From Syntrophaceae bacterium UBA6087 (GTDB lineage: Bacteria > Desulfobacterota > Desulfomonilia > UBA1062), in contig DIXF01000012.1 in the NCBI GenBank assembly GCA_002448235.1, positions 1 to 64,000 of the forward strand: a stretch of DNA of 64,000 bases, read 5' to 3'. Below are positions 53,360 to 61,641 of the stretch, piece by piece (within the stretch, counting starts at the first letter, position 1; each line of letters opens with the position of its first letter). Below the pieces are notes generated by a model. It searched no databases. It was not told the origin of the DNA and saw only the letters and a program-made list of their open reading frames with translations. The translations under genes were made by a program, and so were the position numbers.

Positions 53360-54700
53360 ATGAAGATTTGCATGATCGGTACCGGCTATGTTGGTCTCGT
53401 AACAGGCGCGTGCTTTTCTGAAATGGGAAACGACGTCATCTGCATTGATGAGAACACTGAAAAGATCGAAATGCTCAAAAAAGGCATCGTGCCGATCTAT
53501 GAACCGGGCCTTAAGGAGATCATCGAAAGAAACGTCCAGGGAGGCCGCCTGAACTTTACTACAAACCTCGCAGAGGGCGTTGTAAAATGCCAGATCTGCT
53601 TCATCGCCGTAGGCACGCCCCAGGACAAGGACGGCTCTGCGGATTTAAAATATGTCCTCCAGGTTGCCCGTCAGATCGGAACGCTCATGGAGAGCTACAA
53701 AATCATCGTAGACAAGTCCACCGTGCCCGTCGGTACCGCTGAAAAGGTGCGCGAAGCAGTCAAGGATGAACTCAGCAAGAGAAATCTCGATAATCTCGAG
53801 TTCGACGTTGTCTCCAATCCTGAGTTTCTCAAGGAAGGCAATGCGATCCAGGACTTCATGCGGCCCGAGCGAGTTATCGTGGGTACGGACAATGTCAGGA
53901 CAGGCGCGCTGTTCAAAGAGCTCTACGACCCGTTCGTGACCACGACCAACAACCCTGTGCTCATCATGGACATCAAGAGCGCGGAGCTCACCAAATATGC
54001 ATCGAATGCCTTCCTTGCAACAAAGGTCTCGTTCATGAACGAGCTTTCCATTCTCTGCGACAAGGTCGGTGCGGACATATCGCAAGTCCGGGAGGGGATG
54101 GGAACGGATTCACGCATCGGCCCGCGCTTTCTCCTCGCAGGCCCCGGTTACGGCGGATCATGCTTTCCCAAGGATGTCGTTGCATTGATCCACACGGCAG
54201 GCAGCCTCGGCCAATCTTTGGAGATCTGCAAGGCAACTCACCGGGCAAATGAAAAACAGAAAGCTTACTTCGCAGAAAAAATCATCAATTACTATGTCGA
54301 GCAGAAAGCAGATCTTTCAAAGGTCGTGATCGCCATCTGGGGCCTCACCTTCAAGCCCAAGACCGATGATATCAGGGAAGCTCCAGCGCTTGACGTCATA
54401 GCCAGGCTTCTCGAAAAAGGCATACAGGTAAGAGTGTTTGACCCGATCGGCATGGACAATGCTCGCGCAGAGCTGGGTGATTCGGTCTTTTATGCGAAGG
54501 ACAACTACGAAGTGCTCGAAGGGGCGCACGGCCTTGCCGTCGTCACGGAATGGAACCTGTTCAAGAGCCCGGACTTCGAAAGGATGAAAGAACTCATGAG
54601 CAAGCCGGTCGTCTTCGACGGCAGGAACATCCTCAATGCCACCGATATTAAATCAAAAGGCTTTACCTACTTCGGTATAGGGAGAGGCAACGATTGCTGA
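53360..54700 (+). CDS. ugd: UDP-glucose 6-dehydrogenase
   Basis: Makes UDP-glucuronate, a precursor of surface polysaccharides. Rossmann motif GTGYVGLVTGACF (about 7-19), a middle dimerisation domain (SAELTKYASNAFLATKVSFMNE), catalytic Cys268 in GGSCFPKD, and the C-terminal IAIWGLTFKPKTDDIREAPA. Length is 446. GGGG precedes the ATG. It borders the AT-rich polysaccharide island that begins at 54.7 kb and a decayed second copy lies at 49683-49861. Confidence 0.97.
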   Translation: MKICMIGTGYVGLVTGACFSEMGNDVICIDENTEKIEMLKKGIVPIYEPGLKEIIERNVQGGRLNFTTNLAEGVVKCQICFIAVGTPQDKDGSADLKYVLQVARQIGTLMESYKIIVDKSTVPVGTAEKVREAVKDELSKRNLDNLEFDVVSNPEFLKEGNAIQDFMRPERVIVGTDNVRTGALFKELYDPFVTTTNNPVLIMDIKSAELTKYASNAFLATKVSFMNELSILCDKVGADISQVREGMGTDSRIGPRFLLAGPGYGGSCFPKDVVALIHTAGSLGQSLEICKATHRANEKQKAYFAEKIINYYVEQKADLSKVVIAIWGLTFKPKTDDIREAPALDVIARLLEKGIQVRVFDPIGMDNARAELGDSVFYAKDNYEVLEGAHGLAVVTEWNLFKSPDFERMKELMSKPVVFDGRNILNATDIKSKGFTYFGIGRGNDC

Positions 54701-54718
54701 TGCTTTCATATAAAAGAG

Positions 54719-54793
54719 CTTTGACCGTATTTCATCGGCCTGTTTTGAGCAAGACCCACTTATCGACCTGTCCGAATTTGCGGTGCCACTTCT
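54719..54793 (-). repeat. 75-bp repeat, copy 1 (solo)
   Basis: Copy 1 of a 75-bp repeat, 70 of 75 positions equal to copy 3 (59165-59239), same orientation. It starts 18 bp after ugd and marks the left border of the AT-rich island. Internal core is GCAAGACCCACTTAT. Confidence 0.85.
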
Positions 54794-54807
54794 GACACAT
54801 GATAATA

Positions 54808-55659
54808 CTAAACCAATTCTTTGGGTAATTTTTGACAAAGAACTAGATATCCCTCACCTATGACTTTTAAATTACTATCACCGATTCTGTCAAATAATTG
54901 TGCAATAGATGCGTTTGCTCGTCCGAGGAATATGTGTAACGGGTAAGGTAAAGCATTAAATCCAATGAATTTATCATGTAGTAACTTAAATTTACATTGG
55001 GTAAGATCATTTTGGAACTGAAATGGTGAGTGTTTTCGTATGGCGAATTCCCTAGGCTTAATCTCCCCCATTTTCAACTTTATCTTTAGTAGACTCATGA
55101 ATTGCCTAATGCTTCTAATTTTCTTCATAACTTCTATAATACTATCGAGACAGAGATTATATGAGTACTTATTTGTCACCACAGTTAAAAAATAACCATT
55201 GGGTTTTAGTATTCTGTAAAACTCTGATAGTGCTTTCTTATCTTTCTCAAGATATTCGATAACACCCAGACTAACAACAAGATCTAAAGAGTTACTCTTT
55301 AAGGGAATATTCTCTATATCAGCCCTCATCAATCTAGGTGTGCCTATTGAATACGCATGTGAAAAATGACCCTTTGCCAACTTCAGCATGTTCTCAGAGA
55401 GATCTAACCCGTTATAATGAATGTCATACTCATGGAGAGCCTCTATCAATAGACCCGGACCGCAACCGGCATCAAGCATCTCAATCTTATTTTTAGCTGT
55501 TGCCAGTATACATTTCTTTAGACATTCTATTACTTCTTTTTGTCTAAGGTACATGTAAGAAGATTGGTTATCTTGGTATTTATATTTTAGATAGTCATCA
55601 GCATCACCATCGAAAAAATCTTTAACTCTCTGCTTTTTTGAAATATCCTGCTCATCCAT
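54808..55659 (-). CDS. Class I SAM-dependent methyltransferase
   Basis: A 283-residue protein of the AT-rich island. Motif I is MLDAGCGPGLLIEAL, followed by YNGLDLSENMLKLA and ADIENIPLKSNSLDLVVSLGVIEYLEKDKKAL, the standard Rossmann methyltransferase order. The C-terminal half is lysine-rich. Acceptor unknown; the setting points to a sugar or lipid of a surface polysaccharide. Base composition clearly differs from ugd, just upstream on the chromosome. Confidence 0.87.
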   Translation of the reverse strand: MDEQDISKKQRVKDFFDGDADDYLKYKYQDNQSSYMYLRQKEVIECLKKCILATAKNKIEMLDAGCGPGLLIEALHEYDIHYNGLDLSENMLKLAKGHFSHAYSIGTPRLMRADIENIPLKSNSLDLVVSLGVIEYLEKDKKALSEFYRILKPNGYFLTVVTNKYSYNLCLDSIIEVMKKIRSIRQFMSLLKIKLKMGEIKPREFAIRKHSPFQFQNDLTQCKFKLLHDKFIGFNALPYPLHIFLGRANASIAQLFDRIGDSNLKVIGEGYLVLCQKLPKELV

Positions 55660-55713
55660 GTGCGAATCTCCATTATCTTAAATAAAATTAATTTTGAAGG
55701 TTAGTGACCTTCA

Positions 55714-57813
55714 TCAGGATATTTTACTTTTTTCATACCTTAGAACTGCATCGATACCATCCTCTATAGTAAAAGGAGGAGCCCAATCTAGCAATCTCTC
55801 TAATTTCGATGAATCGTAGATAACCTGTCTCTGTGATGAGGTAAGTCGATACCTTGTTAAAAATGGATTTCGTCCCATTATGCTTGTAAGTATCTCTTGG
55901 AATTGAACAACTTTATATAGCAGAGCAAGTGGAATATATGAAACTGATGCACCCGGGTACAGTTTCTTTAATAACTTCTCAATATATGCCCCTTTAGTTA
56001 AGTTGCCTTTATCAATAATATTAAATATTTCACCGTCCCCTTTGTTTTTTTCTATTACTGTTTTTATTGCATGACAGAGATTATCTATAAAAACAAAGGG
56101 TAGGTTAAATCCTTCGTTGCCGATAACTGCAAATACCATTTCACCAAATGAGAACCCCATCATAGGTGTGAATATATCGCCTCCAGGGCCCAAAATTGTA
56201 CCCGGTCGAAGACACACTATTGGTACTTTACCTTGTTCCATTGCACTCCTTATCAGTTCTTCAGCTTTAAGTTTTGCACATGTGTATACCCCCCTTTGTT
56301 CGGGGAAGCGTTCCAGGAGGGACTCTTCTTTGATAACCGTATTCTCTGCATAATCTGCTACCCCATATACACTACAGGAACTAATATAAACCAATTTTTT
56401 TACATTGTTTTGGATTGAAAGGTCTATCACATGCTGCGTACCCCGAATAGTATTGGTCTCGCTTTCTTCTTCTCGCCCTGTAGTATCGGCTGCAGCATGC
56501 ACAACGACATCGATCCCTTCGAAAGCTGGTTTCAGAGAATCGATGCTACCCACATCACCATAAAAGATCTCAACAGGAAACTTCTTAAGCTTTTCAATGT
56601 TTGACAATTTACGTGCAAGAGCCCGAACTTCATAACCTTCATTTACAAGTGTTTCAACCAACTTCACACCAAGGAATCCAGTTGCACCTGTAACAAGAAC
56701 TTTATATTTGGCCTGGACCTTCCTTTTCTCACTTTCAAGCTTGATCGTTTCAAAACTTAACGCGGTGTTTTTTATTCTCGGCCAAATCTTGTCCATTGTT
56801 TCCAATACCTTTAAGGCATCCTGTTTTTGTACAGGTTGTTGAGTATTGGACTTTATAGAATCGTAAAAACTATGAATGAGTATCTTCATCCCCTGATAGG
56901 GCTTAAGTTTACCAGTACCAAAATTCCATACATTCTTTATTGTGTTTATGGCAAGCTGCCAACTCTCGCTCAAATTATATGTAGCTTTTTGAGCAGCTTT
57001 GGGAAGACTGCTAACAGGATGCATGGTCATTGTCATCGTATCGAAATTGACCTGAACCATCATTTTTGTCCCATAAAACCTTACAAAATGAAAATGAGGT
57101 TTTGCAGCAAATGAAAAGGTCAAGGTACCAAACGCCTTATCGCCCTTTATCAAGATGCGGAGTTCATCTGAGATATTCTGTGGTAGCTCACCAAAAGCCT
57201 TCTCCATTACCTTGATATCGATAGAATCACCTAGGAAAGGAAGCATCACGTATAGAGGATGCGGCATAAAATCATGAAATACACCACCTGGAAGGCTGTA
57301 TAACCATGGCAGAACATCGGGTGCAGGATATCGCCTGAAGGCATCAATTTGCGAGTTGATTCCATAGTAGCTTTCTACATTAATTATCTTTCCTAGCTTG
57401 CCTGATTCTATTAGATCCCTAGCCTGTATCATACATGGATCAAAAAAATGGTTGTGCATGCTACATATCAGTAAACCTTTTTCTTCAGCCATATCAAAAA
57501 GCTTTTTGCCGTCTTCTAAATTAAGAGTCATTGGTTTTTCGATAAGTACATTGCATCCTGCATCTATAACCTCTGCTGCAAGAGAGAAATGAGTAAAGGG
57601 AGGAGTAACAATGTGCACTACATCAGGTTTGACCTTTTGGATGAGATCGGAGATCTGTTTATAAGCATGGGGGATCTTGTATCTCTCAATGCACTGTCTT
57701 CCTTTAAACTCGTCTTTATCAACAACACCAACGATCTCTGCACCTGGGTACATTTTTGCAAATTTAATATGATAATCTGAATTCAGTCCGCATCCTACAA
57801 TAGCTACTTTCAT
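55714..57813 (-). CDS. Fusion of Gfo/Idh/MocA oxidoreductase and NAD-dependent epimerase/dehydratase
   Basis: Two enzymes in one 699-residue chain. Residues 1 to about 365: Gfo/Idh/MocA family, Rossmann start VAIVGCGLNSDYHIKFAK, EKP motif in LIEKPMTLNLEDG, and the family's beta-sheet domain. Residues about 370-699: short-chain-type NAD-dependent epimerase/dehydratase, VLVTGATGFLGVKLVETL, the YISSCSVYG strand and YTCAK catalytic Tyr-Lys. Both halves look complete. Together they could make two sequential oxidoreductions of a nucleotide sugar. Substrate unknown. Confidence 0.88.
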   Translation of the reverse strand: MKVAIVGCGLNSDYHIKFAKMYPGAEIVGVVDKDEFKGRQCIERYKIPHAYKQISDLIQKVKPDVVHIVTPPFTHFSLAAEVIDAGCNVLIEKPMTLNLEDGKKLFDMAEEKGLLICSMHNHFFDPCMIQARDLIESGKLGKIINVESYYGINSQIDAFRRYPAPDVLPWLYSLPGGVFHDFMPHPLYVMLPFLGDSIDIKVMEKAFGELPQNISDELRILIKGDKAFGTLTFSFAAKPHFHFVRFYGTKMMVQVNFDTMTMTMHPVSSLPKAAQKATYNLSESWQLAINTIKNVWNFGTGKLKPYQGMKILIHSFYDSIKSNTQQPVQKQDALKVLETMDKIWPRIKNTALSFETIKLESEKRKVQAKYKVLVTGATGFLGVKLVETLVNEGYEVRALARKLSNIEKLKKFPVEIFYGDVGSIDSLKPAFEGIDVVVHAAADTTGREEESETNTIRGTQHVIDLSIQNNVKKLVYISSCSVYGVADYAENTVIKEESLLERFPEQRGVYTCAKLKAEELIRSAMEQGKVPIVCLRPGTILGPGGDIFTPMMGFSFGEMVFAVIGNEGFNLPFVFIDNLCHAIKTVIEKNKGDGEIFNIIDKGNLTKGAYIEKLLKKLYPGASVSYIPLALLYKVVQFQEILTSIMGRNPFLTRYRLTSSQRQVIYDSSKLERLLDWAPPFTIEDGIDAVLRYEKSKIS

Positions 57814-57871
57814 TAACTACCTCCTAGCTTTTTTAAAATCATGAATTAGATATTATACCTTTATATATCGA

Positions 57872-57946
57872 AGAAGTGACACAGGAAAGTCGAACAGTTC
57901 GATAAGGGGGTCTTGTTCAAAAGGGACTCATGAAATATGATTGAAG
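57872..57946 (+). repeat. 75-bp repeat, copy 2 (diverged, inverted)
   Basis: Reading plus-strand, about 60 of 75 positions match the reverse complement of copy 3 (59165-59239). It is therefore in inverted orientation to copies 1 and 3 and, with copy 3, brackets the insertion-sequence wreck. Confidence 0.7.
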
Positions 57947-58064
57947 AGGGGAAAAGAAGGATGGCATTAACAAAGTAGTTCGACATTCAGCCAAGATATC
58001 ATAGAGGTGGCTCCGGTTGTTGAGACAGGGAATGGCGATTTATAAGTGGGTCTTGCCATTCCCA

Positions 58065-58204
58065 TTATGCCGCATCGGGCAGGTACTCCCGATAAATCTC
58101 ATCCGGGGTTGATCTGTCAAGTTTAGAGTGCGGCCTGTGATGATTGTAAACAGTCAGATAGCGCTCCAATCCTCTTCTGGCTTCACTGACGCTGTCATAG
58201 GCGT
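58065..58204 (-). pseudogene. IS3 orfB transposase, C-terminal fragment
   Basis: 46 codons: HAYDSVSEARRGLERYL, then VYNHHRPHSKLDRSTPDEIY and a stop. The last catalytic Glu region of the IS3 integrase core lies in the lost part. Cut off at about 58204 by the IS256 terminus. Confidence 0.85.
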
Positions 58205-58558
58205 GGGTAGTGTCTGGAATTTAGTGTAAATGGCCAACGACTCTGATAGGAGGGAGTTATGGCCATTAAAGATGAGTTGATTGAGGAGTTGATGAAGGGC
58301 TATGAGAAGCCCGAGGATCTGATTGGCGAGAACGGGCTTCTCAAGGATTTGACGAAGAGGCTTTTGGAGAAGGCGCTGCAAGGGGAGCTCACCCACCACT
58401 TGGGGTACCCCAAGTGGTCGCCGGCCGGAAAGAACACCGGCAATTCTCGGAACGGCAAGAACAAGAAGACGCTCAAGGGCGAGTTCGGGGAGATGGAGAT
58501 CGAGGTTCCCCGGGACCGCAACGGTGAGTTCGAGCCGACGATCATTCCGAAGGGGTAG
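58205..58558 (+). pseudogene. IS256-family transposase, N-terminal fragment with left terminus
   Basis: The end GGGTAGTGTCTGG...GTGTAAA begins at about 58205; the ATG at 58259 follows GGAGGGAG. The frame encodes 99 residues (MAIKDELIEELMKG, LTHHLGYPKW, EMEIEVPRDRNGEFEP) of a protein usually around 400 long, then stops at the junction with orfB. All catalytic DDE residues are lost. Confidence 0.85.
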
Positions 58559-58857
58559 ACTTTATGAGCAGGGTGACGCTTGCTGGTATTGGGCTTACAG
58601 TAAAGGGCATGGATGCCCATCTTCTTCATCAGAGTGCTTGTGTGACGACGACCGATCTTATGCCCTTCACGTCTGAGCATATCCCTTAACATCCTAGCCC
58701 CGGCAAAGGGATGATCAAGGTGCAGCTCATCAATCTTGCGCATCAGAACAAGATCGGAAGACGTAGCCGGCCGTGGCAGGTAATATACGCTCGAACGCGG
58801 TAGCTTCAAGGTGCGGCACTGTTTCGCTACCGGCATTTTGTGGCTGGGATTTATCAT
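58559..58857 (-). pseudogene. IS3 orfB transposase, N-terminal fragment
   Basis: About 100 residues: RSSVYYLPRPATSS, HPFAGARMLRDMLRREGHKIGR, MKKMGIHALYCKPNTSKRHPAHKVYP, the N-terminal helix-turn-helix region of IS3 OrfB. The frame runs on for 86 codons through the opposite strand of the IS256 fragment, but that part has no meaning. Start overlaps orfA by ATGA. Confidence 0.85.
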
Positions 58858-59150
58858 TTTCTTGCGCTCAATCGACCCACTTTGATGAGCGCATGCTCTA
58901 AAAAATCATTCTCAAGCGTCAGCTCTCCAATCTTGGCGTGCAGATCCTTTAAGTCCGGCTCCTTGTCCTTCTTAGAACCGTCAAAGACCGTAGATGCACC
59001 ATCGAGCATCTGTTGCTTCCAGTCCGATATCTGGTTGGGGTGTACATCAAACTGCTCAGCTAACTCTACGAGCGTTTTATCCCCCCTGATTGCTGCTAAT
59101 GCCACTTTCGCCTTGAAACTTGCTGAGTGATTCCGTCGCTTCCTCTTCAT
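58854..59150 (-). CDS. IS3-family transposase OrfA
   Basis: A 98-residue DNA-binding protein, apparently intact: helix-turn-helix SFKAKVALAAIRGDKTLVELAEQFDVHPNQISDWKQQML, then a leucine-zipper-like LKDLHAKIGELTLENDFLEHAL. Without orfB it cannot transpose. Confidence 0.9.
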   Translation of the reverse strand: MKRKRRNHSASFKAKVALAAIRGDKTLVELAEQFDVHPNQISDWKQQMLDGASTVFDGSKKDKEPDLKDLHAKIGELTLENDFLEHALIKVGRLSARK

Positions 59151-59164
59151 GCTCTTGCTCCTTT

Positions 59165-59239
59165 CTTTGACCGTATTTCATCAGTCGCTTTTGAGCAAGA
59201 CCCACTTATAGACCTGTCCGAATTTGCGGTGCCACTTCT
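59165..59239 (-). repeat. 75-bp repeat, copy 3
   Basis: Reference copy of the 75-bp repeat, immediately upstream of orfA, beginning CTTTGACCGTATTTCATC and ending GGTGCCACTTCT on the plus strand. It could be the 5' terminal part of the IS3 element. Confidence 0.85.
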
Positions 59240-59364
59240 CTAGGAGTCGGTCACTATAAACTCTCTCAAGCTAAATGGATCAATTACATAGTTCAGGCTC
59301 AAACATCTGATAGCACACAATCTGATCAGACATATTCCCATAATGTTCTGCATATAGCCCTCGA

Positions 59365-60276
59365 TTAGGGTTTAATAGTAACCTCTACACTTGAAGGAAT
59401 GGCTGGGGCTTTATTGTCAGCAGGAGTAGATCCTATCGTGCTAAATAATGGTCCAATATATCCGGTATTGTTGATTGCAATATCATCAAAATCGACATAA
59501 GCAGGTGAACCTATTCCAACAGTATTTGCTGGTGAGTGTTGGTTAATTGACAAACCGAATTTTGTCCATCCCTGAGATCTTACTGTGGCATTACCACCGC
59601 TCCAATTCATAGTTGAACTAGATACTTGTTTTACTCCATCAATCCAAAGCTCCCCGACACCATTGGATGAGTTTGTGTCCATCTTAGCATGAAATTCCCA
59701 ACAATGCCAAGAACCATCGGACTTACCATTCGGGAATAGTGATTCCCAAACATTGCCTGAACTTGTAGGTATAGTTGAATCGTAATTCGACCAAGCATTT
59801 ACACGGCCCGAACCTCCCGTATGCCCCCATTCAAAACCGCCATTTGCCCCTGAAGAACTATATAAATATACAACTTTATGGTAATATGGAGATCCACCTT
59901 GCCACGCAAAACCTATCTGATATCGTATATAAAATCTGCACCAAATTTCCTTCTGAGGGGTATTGAATACAAAACCATAGACATCCGAATTATTATTATT
60001 ACCATCATTTAACCAAACTCTCCACCCGTTACCCCCATTACCAGCACTATAATTAGCAGAAGAGGTTATCTGATTATGAAGATTTGTATTACTCCACATT
60101 ATTGCTTCCAAACCATCACAATTTGGTTTTATAATTGATGGATAATTCTCTGTCCATGTATTGCAATTAAATGTTGTTTTTTGTGGCAAATCAATCCCAG
60201 CATTAGCAACCCCGCTGAAAGTTAAAATTATAAGGCTTAATAAAATTACACTCATTATATTTTTAGATTTTTTCAT
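59365..60276 (-). CDS. Secreted concanavalin-fold protein, possible polysaccharide-active enzyme
   Basis: A 303-residue protein with a signal peptide (MKKSKNIMSVILL..., cleavage near ANA-GID). The mature part is beta-rich with many aromatic and Asn residues; segments such as WCRFYIRYQIGFAWQGG, WHCWEFHAKMDTNSSNGVGELWIDGV and VDFDDIAIN are those of jelly-roll lectin/polysaccharide-lyase domains. No catalytic residues can be assigned with confidence, so it might bind rather than cleave glycans. It sits among polysaccharide-synthesis genes. Confidence 0.65.
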   Translation of the reverse strand: MKKSKNIMSVILLSLIILTFSGVANAGIDLPQKTTFNCNTWTENYPSIIKPNCDGLEAIMWSNTNLHNQITSSANYSAGNGGNGWRVWLNDGNNNNSDVYGFVFNTPQKEIWCRFYIRYQIGFAWQGGSPYYHKVVYLYSSSGANGGFEWGHTGGSGRVNAWSNYDSTIPTSSGNVWESLFPNGKSDGSWHCWEFHAKMDTNSSNGVGELWIDGVKQVSSSTMNWSGGNATVRSQGWTKFGLSINQHSPANTVGIGSPAYVDFDDIAINNTGYIGPLFSTIGSTPADNKAPAIPSSVEVTIKP

Positions 60277-60597
60277 TCTTTTATCCTCCTAAACATACTT
60301 ATCACTTTTAAATATAAGCAACCTACATGCCAACTAATCATTCAATTTATGTGCACCATGTGTAAACAGACTACTTTGCTTGTTATAACTGGATTCTAAT
60401 CATTTTAGTCAACAAATTCTCATTTTAAATTAAATATGCTTAATATCATTTTATATTTCCTTAATTATATGGTTATTTAATAACTTACTGATATTATGTC
60501 TCAATTCACCCTGAAAACAATCTATGGTAGGTTTTCCTCGTTGCATAATAAAGTAATAATAATTTCAAAAGTGTAATCGGTATTGAATATTATATTC
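60277..60597. other. AT-rich intergenic region
   Basis: The stretch is very AT-rich and contains no open frame with a ribosome site on either strand and no recognisable RNA. It probably holds the promoter of the secreted-protein gene on the minus strand; a minus-strand AGGAGGATAAAAG lies just before its start. Confidence 0.4.
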
Positions 60598-61623
60598 CTA
60601 TGTACGATTTAGAGAAGCTTTAAGACCACTCTCTTGGCCTGCAATAATTGACTGAAATATTCTAAACCAAAACATCGAATGTGTGTTGCTACTGGATTCA
60701 TGTATATCAATTCTATTTAGCAGAAATGGATTAGTTCTCTTTCCTACATAACCTAGTCGCGTTGTAACAGCTCCTTCGTATCCGCCCTTGGCCACTAGTG
60801 TCATTGATTCTTCATCCCAGGTTCCATTTGGATAACTGAAAATAGGTATAGCATGTACCCCCTTTTCATAAAGCATTTGGAGAGGAGTTAAGATCTCTTC
60901 TCTTTTCACGTCGCGATTGAGTGTAGGTAGTATGAAGTGATTTGACCCATGTGGAGCAAAGGTTATTCCAGACCGTTCCATTTCACTTATATGTTCCCAT
61001 GAAATGATTGCTTGGGCATGGCCATTCTTTATTCCCATTATGCAATAAGCTGCAGAGATAATTCCTTCTAAGGAGTTTGAGGGTAGACTTTTCATATGAG
61101 CTATCAAGCTACCAATACAATTATTTGTAAGAGTTTCGGGATTCCAACTAGGGAATAACCTATTAAAGTATTGAATAAAATCAGACTGACTTTTCTTTTC
61201 GATCATAACATTTGCAAGAGTAATCAGATTATCAAACCAAAAAGGATTTTTTTTACCAATCAACCCTGTGGACAAAAATACAGTTGCAGGCACTTTTAAT
61301 CTTTTAAGAATTGGAAAAGCAATTTCATAGGTGTCAATCCAACCATCATCAAAAGTAATAGCACATAATCCATTTTTCTTGTTCATATTCTGCGTAAGTG
61401 TCAGTAAGGGTACAATCTCATATAATTTTCTAACCTGTTCCAGGTGCATTGCTAGGGTAGATGCCCGGACTACTAAACCCGGTTCATAAAAACCACTGGG
61501 AAGGGATGGTAATACTCTGTGATACAAAAGAATAAGATTAGCATTTCGAGGCAAACAATATTCAAAATAAGTACGTTTTAAAACAAACCCTAATATATTT
61601 TTTAGCATTTTTTTTGATAGCAT
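60598..61623 (-). CDS. Polysaccharide deacetylase family protein (CE4)
   Basis: A 341-residue NodB-type esterase. Motif 1 is AITFDDGWIDTYE (catalytic Asp and metal Asp), motif 2 is HGSNH (metal His pair), and a later segment is SYPNGTWDEES. The N-terminal part LILLYHRVLPS is typical of the group attached to exopolysaccharide loci. Probably deacetylates a sugar of the local polysaccharide. No clear signal peptide is visible. Confidence 0.88.
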   Translation of the reverse strand: MLSKKMLKNILGFVLKRTYFEYCLPRNANLILLYHRVLPSLPSGFYEPGLVVRASTLAMHLEQVRKLYEIVPLLTLTQNMNKKNGLCAITFDDGWIDTYEIAFPILKRLKVPATVFLSTGLIGKKNPFWFDNLITLANVMIEKKSQSDFIQYFNRLFPSWNPETLTNNCIGSLIAHMKSLPSNSLEGIISAAYCIMGIKNGHAQAIISWEHISEMERSGITFAPHGSNHFILPTLNRDVKREEILTPLQMLYEKGVHAIPIFSYPNGTWDEESMTLVAKGGYEGAVTTRLGYVGKRTNPFLLNRIDIHESSSNTHSMFWFRIFQSIIAGQESGLKASLNRT

Positions 61624-61641
61624 ATGAAGGCACCTATTCTT

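Larger units (their letters stand above)
58028..59239 (-). mobile_element. IS3-family element, inactivated by an IS256-family fragment
   Basis: An IS3-type element transcribed on the minus strand: orfA (58854-59150) and orfB (58559-58857 plus 58065-58204). The middle of orfB is replaced by the left end of an IS256-family element on the plus strand. A stem GGGAATGGC/GCCATTCCC (58028-58036 with 58055-58063) lies right after the orfB stop, and its loop carries TATAAGTGGGTCTT, also found in the 75-bp repeats. The exact outer boundaries are uncertain; 57872-57946 and 59165-59239 may be its termini. Confidence 0.75.

Noticed and set aside
58300..58857. Apparent 185-residue continuous OrfB on the minus strand
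   Set aside because: Only the part above 58559 is IS3 OrfB; the rest is the reverse strand of the IS256 fragment.
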